Source: an uncultured Clostridia bacterium (GTDB lineage Bacteria > Bacillota > Clostridia > Lachnospirales > Cellulosilyticaceae). Taken from it: a stretch of DNA of 64,000 bases. The DNA lies in assembly GCA_937921505.1 (NCBI GenBank), contig CAKZUB010000032.1, positions 1-64,000 of the forward strand, written 5' to 3'. Under the pieces are notes generated by a model. That model had not been told where the DNA came from. It saw only the letters and a list, made by a program, of their open reading frames with translations, and did not search any database. This document shows, one piece after another, positions 8,884 to 17,318 of this stretch. The translations under genes and the position numbers were made by a program. Positions within the stretch are counted from its first letter, which is position 1. Each line of letters opens with the position of its first letter.

Positions 8884-10212
8884 ATGAAACGTATAATTTC
8901 TTTAATACTCAGCTTACTAATTATGTTTATAAGTATTATTCCAACAAAAATTATGGCTGAGCCCTTACCCTTAAGCGCACCAACCATTCAAGCCGAATCT
9001 GCTATATTAATAGATGCTAAGTCTAAGACTATTCTATTTGAAAAAAATGCTCATAAAAAACAATATCCAGCCAGTATCACTAAACTTATGACAGCTCTCT
9101 TGGCAATTGAGAATCTTTTACCAACAGATTTAATAACATTTTCAAAAGAAGCCATTTTTAGTATCGAAAGAGGCAGCAGTCATATTGGTATGGACGTAGG
9201 TGAGCAGATAACTGTAGACCAAGCCCTTCACAGTGTACTTTTGATGTCTGCTAACGAAGTGGCTAATGGGCTCGCAGAAGCCACAAGTGGTTCAATTGAA
9301 AATTTTGGAATTAAAATGACCGAACGTGCTAAAGAGCTTGGAGCTATGAATACTCATTTCGTTAATCCACATGGACTTCATAGTGAAAATCAGTATACAA
9401 CGGCTTATGATATGGCGCTTATAACAAGTTATATTTATAACGACTCTTATTTTTCTGAAATAATGAGAAATACAACCTATCAGATTCCAAGTACCAACAA
9501 AACCACCGAAACAAGATACTTATCTCAACAACATCGTCTCATGAACCAGCAGCGTGACAGTAAAACGTATAGAGCTGATGTTATTGCAGGAAAAACAGGC
9601 TATACTGATATAGCAAGACATACTCTAGTAACTGTTTCTAAACATAGTGATATCGAGCTTATTGCAGTTGTTTTAAAATCTGAAAGAGATAGTTTGTATA
9701 CAGATACAAATGCACTATTGAACTATGGTATGAATTCTTATCGCACGCTATCTCTTCATAGTCCAAACACCAGCTTAAAAACCCTACCTATGTATTCTAT
9801 TAAAAGTGGACAAACTTATCAAGCTGGCAACTGTTCTATCGCTGTAGAAAACCCTTTATCTATTCTTATTAGAAAAGATATTAAAGAACGCGATATCACA
9901 ACACACACTGATCTTCCTGAATATATAGAGCTTGGAGCAAGCAAAGGAAGTATTATTGGAAGCATTACTTATTTGCATGGTACTCAAATATTAGCAAAAA
10001 ACACCCTGCTTATAAAAGATATTGAATTTTCTGCATCTCCTTACACAACTGTTCTGCCTACACCTAATAAGTTTATTGTTGAAAAAAAATTCTATTTTAT
10101 ATTTATTTCTATTGTACTTGCTATTTTCTTTATAGGGGCGCTAAGGTTCTTTATTAAAAGACGCAAGAGAAAAAAAAGTACTAAACTTAAATTTAATAGA
10201 CATATAAAATAA
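8884..10212 (+). CDS. dacF: D-alanyl-D-alanine carboxypeptidase (DacF/PBP5 type)
   Basis: A serine DD-carboxypeptidase that removes the terminal D-Ala from peptidoglycan stem peptides. The 442-residue protein has a signal peptide ending near IMAEP, and the three active-site motifs SITK (Ser about 64), SAN (about 121) and KTG (about 237). A C-terminal beta-rich PBP5-like domain is followed by a membrane anchor (FYFIFISIVLAIFFIG) and a very basic tail. ATG at 8884 follows GAAAGGAG. A TATACT at 8849-8854 could be a -10 element, but its -35 (TTACTA) is poor, so a sporulation sigma factor is not excluded; dacF is sigma-F dependent in Bacillus. It is the only rightward gene between 1.7 and 46.9 kb and is divergent from comEA. 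Confidence 0.92.
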   Translation: MKRIISLILSLLIMFISIIPTKIMAEPLPLSAPTIQAESAILIDAKSKTILFEKNAHKKQYPASITKLMTALLAIENLLPTDLITFSKEAIFSIERGSSHIGMDVGEQITVDQALHSVLLMSANEVANGLAEATSGSIENFGIKMTERAKELGAMNTHFVNPHGLHSENQYTTAYDMALITSYIYNDSYFSEIMRNTTYQIPSTNKTTETRYLSQQHRLMNQQRDSKTYRADVIAGKTGYTDIARHTLVTVSKHSDIELIAVVLKSERDSLYTDTNALLNYGMNSYRTLSLHSPNTSLKTLPMYSIKSGQTYQAGNCSIAVENPLSILIRKDIKERDITTHTDLPEYIELGASKGSIIGSITYLHGTQILAKNTLLIKDIEFSASPYTTVLPTPNKFIVEKKFYFIFISIVLAIFFIGALRFFIKRRKRKKSTKLKFNRHIK

Positions 10213-10264
10213 TGAAAAGAACCTAAAACATGATTTTAATCTCATGTTTTAGGTTCTTTTCATT
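10211..10264. terminator. Bidirectional terminator between dacF and rsfS
   Basis: A perfect 23-bp inverted repeat (10211-10233 with 10242-10264) with an 8-base loop. The A-rich and T-rich outer arms serve transcripts from both strands. It overlaps the stop codons of both convergent genes. Confidence 0.93.
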
Positions 10265-10640
10265 AGAAAGTTATTATTTGTGCATCTTTCCAAAGCCTTC
10301 CTAATGCATAAAATGTAGCATCTTCTTGATGTAAAACGTGTACAATAATACTACCATAGTCTAACAGAATCCATTTAGCTGATGTATAGCCTTCTTTTTG
10401 AAGTAGTGGTACTGGATGACTTAATGTATAATTTCCTAAAAACTCTTCTATTTCATCTGCAATAGCCTGTGTTTGACGTATGTTATTTGCAACAGCAATA
10501 ATAAAAATATCTGTTAAAGTTGTAAGGTGATGTACATCAAGAACTTCTATACTTATTGCCTTTTTACTGTTGATTACGTCATATATTTTCTGTGCAAGTA
10601 TCAATGTGTTTTTATCCAAGTTATTGAAATCTCCTTTCAT
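10263..10640 (-). CDS. rsfS: Ribosomal silencing factor RsfS
   Basis: RsfS (Iojap/YbeB family) binds L14 and blocks subunit joining under poor nutrition. The 125-residue product has the family core, including LTTLTDIFIIAVANN, RQTQAIADEIEE, and the tail segment WILLDYGSIIVHVLHQEDA. Start: ATG at 10640 overlaps the antiporter stop as TAATG but has no Shine-Dalgarno. A TTG at 10619 follows AAAGGAG (about 11 bases) and may be the real start, giving 118 residues. The usual neighbours nadD and yqeK are just upstream, separated by an inserted antiporter gene. Confidence 0.93.
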   Translation of the reverse strand: MKGDFNNLDKNTLILAQKIYDVINSKKAISIEVLDVHHLTTLTDIFIIAVANNIRQTQAIADEIEEFLGNYTLSHPVPLLQKEGYTSAKWILLDYGSIIVHVLHQEDATFYALGRLWKDAQIITF

Positions 10641-11617
10641 TATCTAACAAACAAGTTAAGTTGTGTAAACACTAAATAACCATAGTAAATAACAAACATC
10701 ATTAAGAAAACTTTCCCCTCATTCTTTGAAACAATTTTCTCTGATTTGCTAAATAAATAGAGTACGATAGTACAAAAAACCATAACTAACAGATCAAGAC
10801 CGATAGGATCTTTGGGCACTATATTGCCAAACAATGCTGATGGAAGACCTGCTACAAAACATATATTAAAGATATTGCTTCCAATAATATTACCAATCGC
10901 TATATCTTGTTTACCTTTTTTAGCTGCCATAACTGATGTGACAAGTTCTGGCAGTGATGTGCCGAGCGCAACTATCGTTAAGGCAATAAATCTTTGGCTA
11001 ACGCCTAATGTAGTTGCTATATTAGTCGCAGATGTAACAACAAAATTGCCGCCTATAACAATAGCTAAAAGGCCAAAAAGACTATATGCAGTAGCTAACT
11101 TCAGCGTATACTTAGCCTCTATTTCTTCACTTTGCCCATTTCTAGCTAATTGTATCAGATAGTATATAAAAATAGCGAAAACAATTAAGATTACAATGCC
11201 GTCACCTCTTGATATCATATTAACTGTGCCATTTTGCAGTGGAATATCTAAAAAAAGAACACTCAGTAAAATAGAGACTAATAATAAGAATGGAATCTCT
11301 TTTTTAATGGTATTATTCTGCACTCTAATCGGTGCAATAGATGCTGCAACTCCTAATATTAAAACAATATTTAATATATTGCTACCTATAATATTTCCAA
11401 GTACCATATCCGTATTATGACTCAGCATAGCCCTTATACTTACGGCTGCTTCTGGTGCACTTGTCCCAAAAGCAACGATGGTAAGCCCAATAAAGATATC
11501 AGGTACGTTTAAATTTTTGGCAATAGATGATGCTCCATCTACAAAGTAATCGGCTCCCTTAATGAGTACAATAAAACCAAAAATAAGAATAATAGATTGT
11601 ATTACCATTGTATTCAT
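10640..11617 (-). CDS. Calcium/sodium antiporter (CaCA family, YrbG-like)
   Basis: A membrane exchanger of 325 residues with about ten hydrophobic segments. It shows the internal duplication of the CaCA superfamily: repeat alpha-1 has VAFGTSAPE followed by GNIIGSNI near residues 50-80, and repeat alpha-2 has VALGTSLPE followed by GNIIGSNI in the second half. The acidic residues in these motifs bind the cation. It resembles K+-dependent Na+/Ca2+ exchangers, but the transported ions cannot be fixed from sequence. ATG at 11617 follows AGGAGG closely. It sits between nadD-yqeK and rsfS, which are normally adjacent. Confidence 0.92.
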   Translation of the reverse strand: MNTMVIQSIILIFGFIVLIKGADYFVDGASSIAKNLNVPDIFIGLTIVAFGTSAPEAAVSIRAMLSHNTDMVLGNIIGSNILNIVLILGVAASIAPIRVQNNTIKKEIPFLLLVSILLSVLFLDIPLQNGTVNMISRGDGIVILIVFAIFIYYLIQLARNGQSEEIEAKYTLKLATAYSLFGLLAIVIGGNFVVTSATNIATTLGVSQRFIALTIVALGTSLPELVTSVMAAKKGKQDIAIGNIIGSNIFNICFVAGLPSALFGNIVPKDPIGLDLLVMVFCTIVLYLFSKSEKIVSKNEGKVFLMMFVIYYGYLVFTQLNLFVR

Positions 11618-11643
11618 AACTCCTCCTCATTTATCATAGGGTT

Positions 11644-12861
11644 TCATAAATCATATTGCTTATAGTACTCAAGAAGCTTGTACGTAACAGGATGAACTTC
11701 TTCACCGAGTGTACGTGTTACATAATTAAAAGACGAATAGAGTGCTTTATACATGGCTTGATTGAGGTTGTATAAAGCTAGACTTTTAATTTGTTCTTTT
11801 CCCTTGTAAGGACTTCTGCCCTCTTCTGTCATATCAGCTAAATAAATGACTTTTTCCAAATCACTCATACCTTCTCTTCCCACAGTATGATATCTAATGC
11901 TATCTAAAACAGATGGCTTAGTAATGCCCCAATCATTTTCAAGTAAAGCTGCCCCAATTTTACCATGTGCTAAGTCAATATGTTTTTTTTCAAACTCGTC
12001 GAGCTCAATCTTATAGTGCATACATAGTTTATGTTTTTCTTCTAAAGATAATTCTTTAGCAATATCATGAAATAATGCTGCAATAAATACCTCGTCACAA
12101 TTCATGTGATAAATGTTTGCAAATTCCATCGCCATCTCAACGACCCCTTGTGTATGCACATATCTTTTAGGTGACATTTTCAAAGTAACATAGCTACACA
12201 TACGGTCACGCTCTTCAACCGTAAGACATATTTTATATTCATATAGATTATGTTTTTTAATATAATTTTCTACTTCCTCAGGCACTAAATATTTAATAGA
12301 TTTCATATTATGAATTCTTGCTCTAATATTAGAAGAAGAGATCGCAAGAGCTGGTACTTCAAGAAAGTGTATACACGTTTGATAGTTTCTTTTAAGTTCT
12401 TCTATTTGATGTAGAAGTTCTTGTGTATTATGTCCAGGTCTTGTTACTGCAACAAAATCACAAATTTGGAGAAGTTCCTCGGATTCTTTCCAAGTGAGAA
12501 TCTTATGAATCGCATCCGCTCCAGTTATAAAATATAATCTAACATCTTTTCCATACACTTTTTTAATTTCTTTAATCGTATCGATCGTGTATGTAACTCC
12601 TTCACGGTCTATCTCAAGCCTTGAGACCTTAAAACGAGCATTTGCTACTGTAGCAAGTACTGTCATTAAATATCTATGTTCACTTGTTGTCATATTTATA
12701 TTAGACTTATGCGGAGGATGTCCTGTAGGCACAAATAAAACTTCATCAATATTAAACTCACGTCTTACTTCTTCAGCCGTAACAAGGTGTCCTATATGAA
12801 TAGGATCAAATGTACCTCCCATTATGGCTAATTTAGTAATGCCGGGTTCCGTAACTCTCAT
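11644..12861 (-). CDS. nadD: Fused nicotinate-nucleotide adenylyltransferase and YqeK HD hydrolase
   Basis: A two-domain protein of about 405 residues. The N-terminal half is NadD, which adenylylates nicotinate mononucleotide in NAD synthesis: GGTFDPIHIGH at residues 15-25 and the ISSSNIR motif near residue 175. The C-terminal half, from about residue 205, is a YqeK-type HD domain with HTQGVVEMA and HDIAKE; YqeK enzymes are described as symmetrical Ap4A hydrolases. In Bacillus these are separate neighbouring genes. Start: a TTG at 12882 would place the ribosome site AAAGGAG inside the coding region. ATG at 12861, 8 bases after that site, is clearly better. The reading frame runs through the junction with no break, so this is a real fusion. 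Downstream are the antiporter and rsfS. Confidence 0.93.
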   Translation of the reverse strand: MRVTEPGITKLAIMGGTFDPIHIGHLVTAEEVRREFNIDEVLFVPTGHPPHKSNINMTTSEHRYLMTVLATVANARFKVSRLEIDREGVTYTIDTIKEIKKVYGKDVRLYFITGADAIHKILTWKESEELLQICDFVAVTRPGHNTQELLHQIEELKRNYQTCIHFLEVPALAISSSNIRARIHNMKSIKYLVPEEVENYIKKHNLYEYKICLTVEERDRMCSYVTLKMSPKRYVHTQGVVEMAMEFANIYHMNCDEVFIAALFHDIAKELSLEEKHKLCMHYKIELDEFEKKHIDLAHGKIGAALLENDWGITKPSVLDSIRYHTVGREGMSDLEKVIYLADMTEEGRSPYKGKEQIKSLALYNLNQAMYKALYSSFNYVTRTLGEEVHPVTYKLLEYYKQYDL

Positions 12862-12934
12862 AAAACAATTCTCCTTTGCCAAACGATATCTTTTCTATTA
12901 TAACCTATTTTTAAAATTAAAATATTAAAGTATA

Positions 12935-12960
12935 AGAGTTGCCTATTAAATAGCAACTCT
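12935..12960 (-). terminator. Weak hairpin after yhbY
   Basis: An 8-bp stem (AGAGTTGC with GCAACTCT) just beyond the yhbY stop, in the 111-base gap before nadD. The following T tract is interrupted, so it may only attenuate or protect the 3' end. Confidence 0.4.
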
Positions 12961-12972
12961 CAATAAAAAAGA

Positions 12973-13272
12973 TTAGGGTAAAATAATTTTTGGGCTTTTC
13001 TTTGAAGCTCTGTAAAAGATAATTTTTTTACCAATTACTTGAACCGGTATAGAATGAGTTCTCTCACTAATTACACCGCTTATATATTTAGGATCTAATA
13101 AACAGTTATTTAAAACACTTACTTTTACAAGCTCTCTAGCTTCTAGCGCAAGCGAAATAGCTTCTGTTAACTCAGGTGTAATGCCATTTTTTCCAATTTG
13201 GAATATAGGATCTATCTTTTGTGCCAGAGATTTTAAATAGGCCCTTTGTTTACTTGAAATGATAGTTTGCAT
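12973..13272 (-). CDS. yhbY: YhbY/YqeI CRM-domain RNA-binding protein
   Basis: A small RNA-binding protein of about 99 residues with a CRM domain, thought to act in 50S ribosome assembly. The family features are present: RAYLKSLAQKIDPIFQIGKNG, with the conserved GKNG loop, and the tail VIGKKIIFYRAS. Start: ATG at 13272 follows AGAAAGGA. An earlier in-frame TTG at 13302 lies inside obgE and is rejected, giving the normal family length of about 97. It follows obgE by 13 bases and belongs to the same transcript. Bacillus keeps yqeI near nadD and rsfS. Confidence 0.93.
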   Translation of the reverse strand: MQTIISSKQRAYLKSLAQKIDPIFQIGKNGITPELTEAISLALEARELVKVSVLNNCLLDPKYISGVISERTHSIPVQVIGKKIIFYRASKKSPKIILP

Positions 13273-13285
13273 TATAGTTTCCTTT

Positions 13286-14566
13286 CTACTTAAAATACTC
13301 AAATTCTAAATCATAAATTCTAACAACATCTCCCTCTTGGATACCAGCTTCTTCGAGTGCGTCGATAATACCTTTTTCACGTAAATATTTTTGAAAAAAT
13401 GCAAAACCTTTTTCAGTATCAAGTGCAGTATACCCCAGCATTTTCTCGACACCAACACCCTCTATAGCAAAGCAGTCTTCTTCTACTTTTGTTACAGTGA
13501 ACGGTGCATTTGCAAGCCCAGTACTTTCTTCAAACTCTGGCTCAAAAACAATAGTGTGTTCTGGTACTGTGGCAAGTAAATCAGCAGTTTTTTGCATCAG
13601 CTCTTGTAAGTTTTGATTGCCAGCAGCTGAAATAGGAATAACTTCTATGCCCTCAGGATTAAATGCTTGTTCTAATCTTTTAACATTATCCGCGTAGTCA
13701 CCTATATCTATTTTATTAGCAGCTATAATTTGAGGCTTATTTTTTAAGATATCTTCATTATACAAATTAATTTCTTTTTGTATCGTATAGACATCTTGAA
13801 CCGGGTCTCTTCCTTCAACACTTACTGTATCAACTACATGTATAAGCACTTTTGTTCTTTCAACATGTCTTAAAAAATCATGACCAAGCCCGACTCCCTC
13901 AGCTGCACCCTCTATAAGTCCTGGAATATCTGCCATCACAAACTGCTTACCATACTTATTTGTGATAACACCCAAATTAGGGGCAAGTGTTGTAAAGTGG
14001 TAGTTTGCGATCTTAGGCTGTGCATTGCTCACCATAGATAAGAGCGTAGATTTCCCTACATTAGGATATCCTACAAGTCCTACATCAGCAATCATTTTGA
14101 GTTCAAGAATAATCCAATACTCTTTTGCTGGACGACCTTTTTCTGCATATCTTGGAGCCTGTCTTGTCGCCGTTGCAAAGTGCTGATTGCCTTTGCCGCC
14201 TTTGCCGCCACTAAAAATAATCTCTCTTTGATTATCAGCGTGGAGATCTGTAATAACTTTCATAGACTCTGCTTCTCTTATAACTGTCCCTTTTGGCACT
14301 CTTATAATAAGATCATCAGCGTCTTTACCGTGACAGCGTTTTTTACCTCCTGCTTCTCCATCTTGCGCTTTATAATGTTTATTATGTCTAAATTGCATTA
14401 AGGTATTTATCCCTGGATCTACTTCAAAAATAACATGACCCCCTCGGCCGCCATCTCCGCCGTCAGGACCACCATTAGGTACATATTTTTCTCTTCTAAA
14501 TGAAACATGGCCATCGCCACCTTTTCCAGATCTTACAAATATTTTAACTTTGTCTACAAACATCAT
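13286..14566 (-). CDS. obgE: GTPase Obg/CgtA
   Basis: An essential ribosome-associated GTPase linked to 50S maturation and, in Bacillus, to sporulation and stress. The 426-residue protein has three domains: an N-terminal glycine-rich Obg fold (GGPDGGDGGRGGH at about 33-45), the GTPase core with G1 GYPNVGKST, G3 DIPGLIEGA and G4 NKID, and a C-terminal OCT domain found in Gram-positive Obg proteins. ATG at 14566 follows GGGAG. The gene begins its own transcriptional unit after three terminators of the ribosomal protein operon, so it probably has a promoter in the repeat-bearing gap. Confidence 0.98.
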   Translation of the reverse strand: MMFVDKVKIFVRSGKGGDGHVSFRREKYVPNGGPDGGDGGRGGHVIFEVDPGINTLMQFRHNKHYKAQDGEAGGKKRCHGKDADDLIIRVPKGTVIREAESMKVITDLHADNQREIIFSGGKGGKGNQHFATATRQAPRYAEKGRPAKEYWIILELKMIADVGLVGYPNVGKSTLLSMVSNAQPKIANYHFTTLAPNLGVITNKYGKQFVMADIPGLIEGAAEGVGLGHDFLRHVERTKVLIHVVDTVSVEGRDPVQDVYTIQKEINLYNEDILKNKPQIIAANKIDIGDYADNVKRLEQAFNPEGIEVIPISAAGNQNLQELMQKTADLLATVPEHTIVFEPEFEESTGLANAPFTVTKVEEDCFAIEGVGVEKMLGYTALDTEKGFAFFQKYLREKGIIDALEEAGIQEGDVVRIYDLEFEYFK

Positions 14567-14648
14567 ATCACTCCCTTCTTTTATAGTTTGTACAATTTTT
14601 TATTTTATACCCATTGCATATTACAAGCTTTGCTTGTGATATTGCCTC

Positions 14649-14681
14649 AAATAAAAAGTTGAAAGTGGTTTTCTTTCAATC
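14649..14681 (-). terminator. Third terminator after rpmA (repeat unit 1)
   Basis: The stem lies at 14658-14665 with 14673-14680, slightly weakened at its end relative to unit 2, and is followed on the minus strand by TTTTTATTT. Confidence 0.65.
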
Positions 14682-14725
14682 TTATACCCATTGCATATCA
14701 CAAGCTTTGCCCCGGATACTGCCCT

Positions 14726-14758
14726 AAATAAAAAGTTGAAAGTGGTTTTCTTTCAACC
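14726..14758 (-). terminator. Second terminator after rpmA (repeat unit 2)
   Basis: An 8-bp stem (14735-14742 with 14750-14757) and a T tract on the minus strand, about 55 bases past the rpmA stop. Confidence 0.75.
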
Positions 14759-14765
14759 TTATAAT

Positions 14766-14804
14766 ACATAAAAAGAAGGTTTCAATCAAACATTGAAACC
14801 TTCT
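14766..14804 (-). terminator. First terminator of the rplU-prp-rpmA operon
   Basis: A perfect 13-bp stem (14774-14786 with 14792-14804), a 5-base loop and a T tract on the minus strand, directly after the rpmA stop. Confidence 0.92.
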
Positions 14805-14811
14805 ACAATAG

Positions 14812-15102
14812 TTATGCTTCTTGTGCAACTGGATATACAGAAACTTGTTTTTTATCTCTGCCTTTACGTTCGAATTTAACTTTGCCACTTACTAGTGCAA
14901 ACAATGTGTCATCTCCGCCACGTCCTACATTTTCACCTGGATGAATTTTTGTTCCTCTTTGACGATATAAAATGTTCCCAGCTTGTACAAATTGCCCATC
15001 TGCTCTTTTAGCACCTAAACGCTTTGATTCAGAGTCACGACCATTTTTAGTGGATCCAACTCCTTTTTTATGAGCAAAAAACTGAAGGTCTAAACGTAAC
15101 AT
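14812..15102 (-). CDS. rpmA: 50S ribosomal protein L27 with cleavable N-terminal extension
   Basis: L27 lies near the peptidyl-transferase centre and contacts tRNA with its N-terminus. The product is about 96 residues. It begins [16 protein letters not shown], i.e. the short Bacillota/Fusobacteria extension ending in QFF before the mature AHKKG start. In Staphylococcus the Prp protease removes this extension, and mature L27 needs the cut. The prp gene lies immediately upstream here. Start: ATG at 15102 follows AGGAGGTG; a GTG three codons earlier lies on the ribosome site and is rejected. Three terminators follow the gene. Confidence 0.98.
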   Translation of the reverse strand: MLRLDLQFFAHKKGVGSTKNGRDSESKRLGAKRADGQFVQAGNILYRQRGTKIHPGENVGRGGDDTLFALVSGKVKFERKGRDKKQVSVYPVAQEA

Positions 15103-15107
15103 ATCAC

Positions 15108-15449
15108 TCACCTCCTAATTGTGTTAACTTTGATATAGTTTTCTCCGTACGTTTGTTTAATGGTATTTAAACCTAATATCATTGAATTTAATAATAACTC
15201 TGCTTGTTCAGAAGAGGTTTGCAATTTTCTTTTTGGAAATTCACAATCAAATAATCCTTTACCAGAATCCATTTTGTGAATGCATATTTCTTCATCTGTT
15301 AATTCAGTAATTGAATTGACGGTGTTAAATATCAACATGCTTATAGCAGCACATATAATATCAGCACCATGCTCAGCATATCTTGAATGTCCTTCTACTT
15401 TAAAACGCCATAATACTTCATGATGATAGTACAAGTTTGCACAAATCAT
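15108..15449 (-). CDS. prp: Ribosomal-processing cysteine protease Prp
   Basis: Prp (YsxB) cleaves the N-terminal extension of L27. The 113-residue protein has the expected catalytic pair His21 ([11 protein letters not shown]) and Cys33 (ADIICAAIS), spaced 12 residues apart as in the Staphylococcus enzyme. It is placed between rplU and rpmA, 5 bases after rplU, as in nearly all genomes with the extended L27. No strong Shine-Dalgarno precedes ATG 15449, which fits translation coupled to rplU. Confidence 0.93.
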   Translation of the reverse strand: MICANLYYHHEVLWRFKVEGHSRYAEHGADIICAAISMLIFNTVNSITELTDEEICIHKMDSGKGLFDCEFPKRKLQTSSEQAELLLNSMILGLNTIKQTYGENYIKVNTIRR

Positions 15450-15454
15450 AACAA

Positions 15455-15766
15455 CTATGCTTCAATAGCTGTGATTGTCACTTTTGTGAATGGTTGACGA
15501 TGACCAATTTTTTTGTGGTAAGTCTTTTTAGCTTTATACTTGTAAACGATGATCTTTTTACCTTTGCCATCACCAACAACATCTGCTTTGACTGTTGCCC
15601 CCGCTACAAATGGCGTTCCAACTGTTAAAGCATCTTCTTGACCTACAACTAAAACATTATTAAATACAACAGATTCACCAGCAGCTACACTTAATTTCTC
15701 GATACAAAGACTATCACCAACTTGTACTTTGTATTGTTTGCCACCTGTTTCAATAATTGCGTACAT
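15455..15766 (-). CDS. rplU: 50S ribosomal protein L21
   Basis: L21 binds 23S rRNA in the large subunit. The 103-residue protein begins [15 protein letters not shown] and ends with the family segment [15 protein letters not shown]; the length is standard. ATG at 15766 follows GAGGAGGTG. It is first in the rplU-prp-rpmA operon and has a strong promoter and a structured leader of about 80 bases. Confidence 0.98.
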   Translation of the reverse strand: MYAIIETGGKQYKVQVGDSLCIEKLSVAAGESVVFNNVLVVGQEDALTVGTPFVAGATVKADVVGDGKGKKIIVYKYKAKKTYHKKIGHRQPFTKVTITAIEA

Positions 15767-15850
15767 GTGTACACCTCCTCAATCCGAAAACTCGCCGAAT
15801 TTGGTACTGCTTAGCAGTTTTTAAGACCTCATCGTGCGGCTTAAAACACT
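15767..15850 (-). promoter_or_regulatory. Candidate structured leader of the L21 operon
   Basis: The untranslated leader contains a tight palindrome (CTGCT/AGCAG) and other short inverted segments before the ribosome site. L21 leaders that control their own operon are described in Bacillota. I cannot match the consensus by eye, so this rests on position and self-complementarity. Confidence 0.35.
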
Positions 15851-15855
15851 TAAAC

Positions 15856-15884
15856 ATCTTATCATAATCCCTATTATCTGTCAA
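15856..15884 (-). promoter_or_regulatory. Sigma-A promoter of rplU-prp-rpmA
   Basis: On the minus strand TTGACA (15879-15884) is a perfect -35, followed after 17 bases by TAAGAT (15856-15861). Confidence 0.8.
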
Positions 15885-15893
15885 TGCACATTT

Positions 15894-17318
15894 CTAAGAA
15901 TATTGCCATAAAAACTTACTTTTAATGCCTTTTTCCATCTTTATAAGATCAACTTTTATCTGATATTTATTTTCTAAGGCTTGCTTTAAATCGTTTTGTG
16001 AAAAAAACTCAATAATATCTTGTGAACACTGAATGGCTATTTGCTTATTTATTGTTTGATAGGCACTATGTCTAATCTTTTTTTCAATAAGGTAAGCATT
16101 ATACTCAAGACTAAATGTACCTCCCGGATATTTGCAATTCTCGCAGTTTGCAAATATCTTAGCCGGAATACTGCTGTATTTCTTACTTCGTGAAACTTGT
16201 AATAAACCTAGCTCCGTAAGCGGAAAAACTGTTGTTCTTTTATCGCCTAATTCCATAATGAGCTTTTTAGCAAAAAGATAGGTTTGTTCTTTATCTTCTA
16301 CATGGGGCATTTCGATTAAGTCTATAATAATAATACCCGATAAATTTCTTCTTAGAATTTGCAAAACTGCTTCCCGAATAGCAAGTTGATTAAGCTGATT
16401 TACTGCCTTCCTATGATTGTTAGATAAAATAGCTTTTGCACTATTTACATCAATAACAGTAAGAGCTTCTGCATAATCAATAATAATATTTCCACCGTTT
16501 TTAAGCCATATCTTGCGATTTTGAAGATTATCCATTTCTTTTTGTATATCATAGATTTGATATAATTCTTCTTTTTGATCTCTATAAGTAATTTGAAGTG
16601 GGTACCCTCTTTGCGTGTAACTTTTAAGTCCTTCTTCTAGTAACTTAGTCATCTCTAAATCATTACAAATAACTTCTGTTTCTTTATCAATACATATATT
16701 TTCAGTAACTATCTGAAAATACATTGGCATCTCGTTTGATAAAATAGCTCCTTTTGCAAGATTATCTTTAATCTCCATTAAGTGATCAACTTGTTTAAGA
16801 AGATGCCTGGCATCTTCTTCAATCTCTTCTATAGGAACATTTTCTGAATGTGTTCTTACAATAAAACCATAACGTGCAGAGACTATTTGATTCAACGTTT
16901 CTTTTAGTTTTTTTCTGAAAGCTTGGGATTTTATCTTTTTTGAAATACTTATACCTTCCTCAAAAGGCAAACATACAAGATACTTTCCTTTTATACTTAT
17001 TTTAGCCGTTAACTTATGTCCTTTATCCCCTTCATTTAGTTTAACAATCTGTATAGGTAGTCTGACCCCTTGATAGATCTTGTCTTTGTAAATTTCAGGA
17101 ACTTGTGATAAATGTAGCAACCCTTTTCGGTCTGCAGCATAATCTACAAATGCAGCATTAAGATTTTTAACGACATTTTCAATTTGACCGATTATAATCT
17201 TGTTTTGATAATCAGGATTTAAATTAGACTCGATATAGGTAGCAATAAGTTGATCATTAAGCAGTATTACAATTCTTGTAAATATAACAGTTTTTTCGAT
17301 AAGTATAATCTTTTTCAC
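15894..17318 (-). CDS. rng: Ribonuclease E/G family endoribonuclease
   Basis: A single-strand-specific endoribonuclease for RNA processing and decay. The 474-residue protein is of RNase G length, without the long RNase E tail. An S1-like domain comes first (AAFVDYAADRKGLLHLSQV), then the catalytic DNase I-like region with the metal-binding aspartates in LTVIDVNSAKA and IIIIDLIEMPH. A Cys pair in CENCKYPGG probably replaces the zinc-link. GTG at 17318 follows AGGAG and overlaps the stop of the preceding gene as GTGTGA, so translation is coupled. TIGR03960-TIGR03936-rng is a common order in Clostridia. Confidence 0.92.
   Translation of the reverse strand: MKKIILIEKTVIFTRIVILLNDQLIATYIESNLNPDYQNKIIIGQIENVVKNLNAAFVDYAADRKGLLHLSQVPEIYKDKIYQGVRLPIQIVKLNEGDKGHKLTAKISIKGKYLVCLPFEEGISISKKIKSQAFRKKLKETLNQIVSARYGFIVRTHSENVPIEEIEEDARHLLKQVDHLMEIKDNLAKGAILSNEMPMYFQIVTENICIDKETEVICNDLEMTKLLEEGLKSYTQRGYPLQITYRDQKEELYQIYDIQKEMDNLQNRKIWLKNGGNIIIDYAEALTVIDVNSAKAILSNNHRKAVNQLNQLAIREAVLQILRRNLSGIIIIDLIEMPHVEDKEQTYLFAKKLIMELGDKRTTVFPLTELGLLQVSRSKKYSSIPAKIFANCENCKYPGGTFSLEYNAYLIEKKIRHSAYQTINKQIAIQCSQDIIEFFSQNDLKQALENKYQIKVDLIKMEKGIKSKFLWQYS

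Larger units (their letters stand above)
14605..14758. repeat. Two tandem copies of a 77-bp unit carrying terminators
   Basis: Units 14605-14681 and 14682-14758 align without gaps and match at about 68 of 77 positions. Each contains a near-palindrome around AAGCTT and, read leftward, a GTTGAAAG/CTTTCAAC hairpin followed by a T tract. Each unit therefore carries an intrinsic terminator downstream of rpmA. The nine differences show the duplication is not recent. Confidence 0.9.

Noticed and set aside
12862..12882. TTG start seven codons upstream for nadD-yqeK
   Set aside because: It would put the Shine-Dalgarno sequence inside the gene; ATG 12861 is correctly placed.
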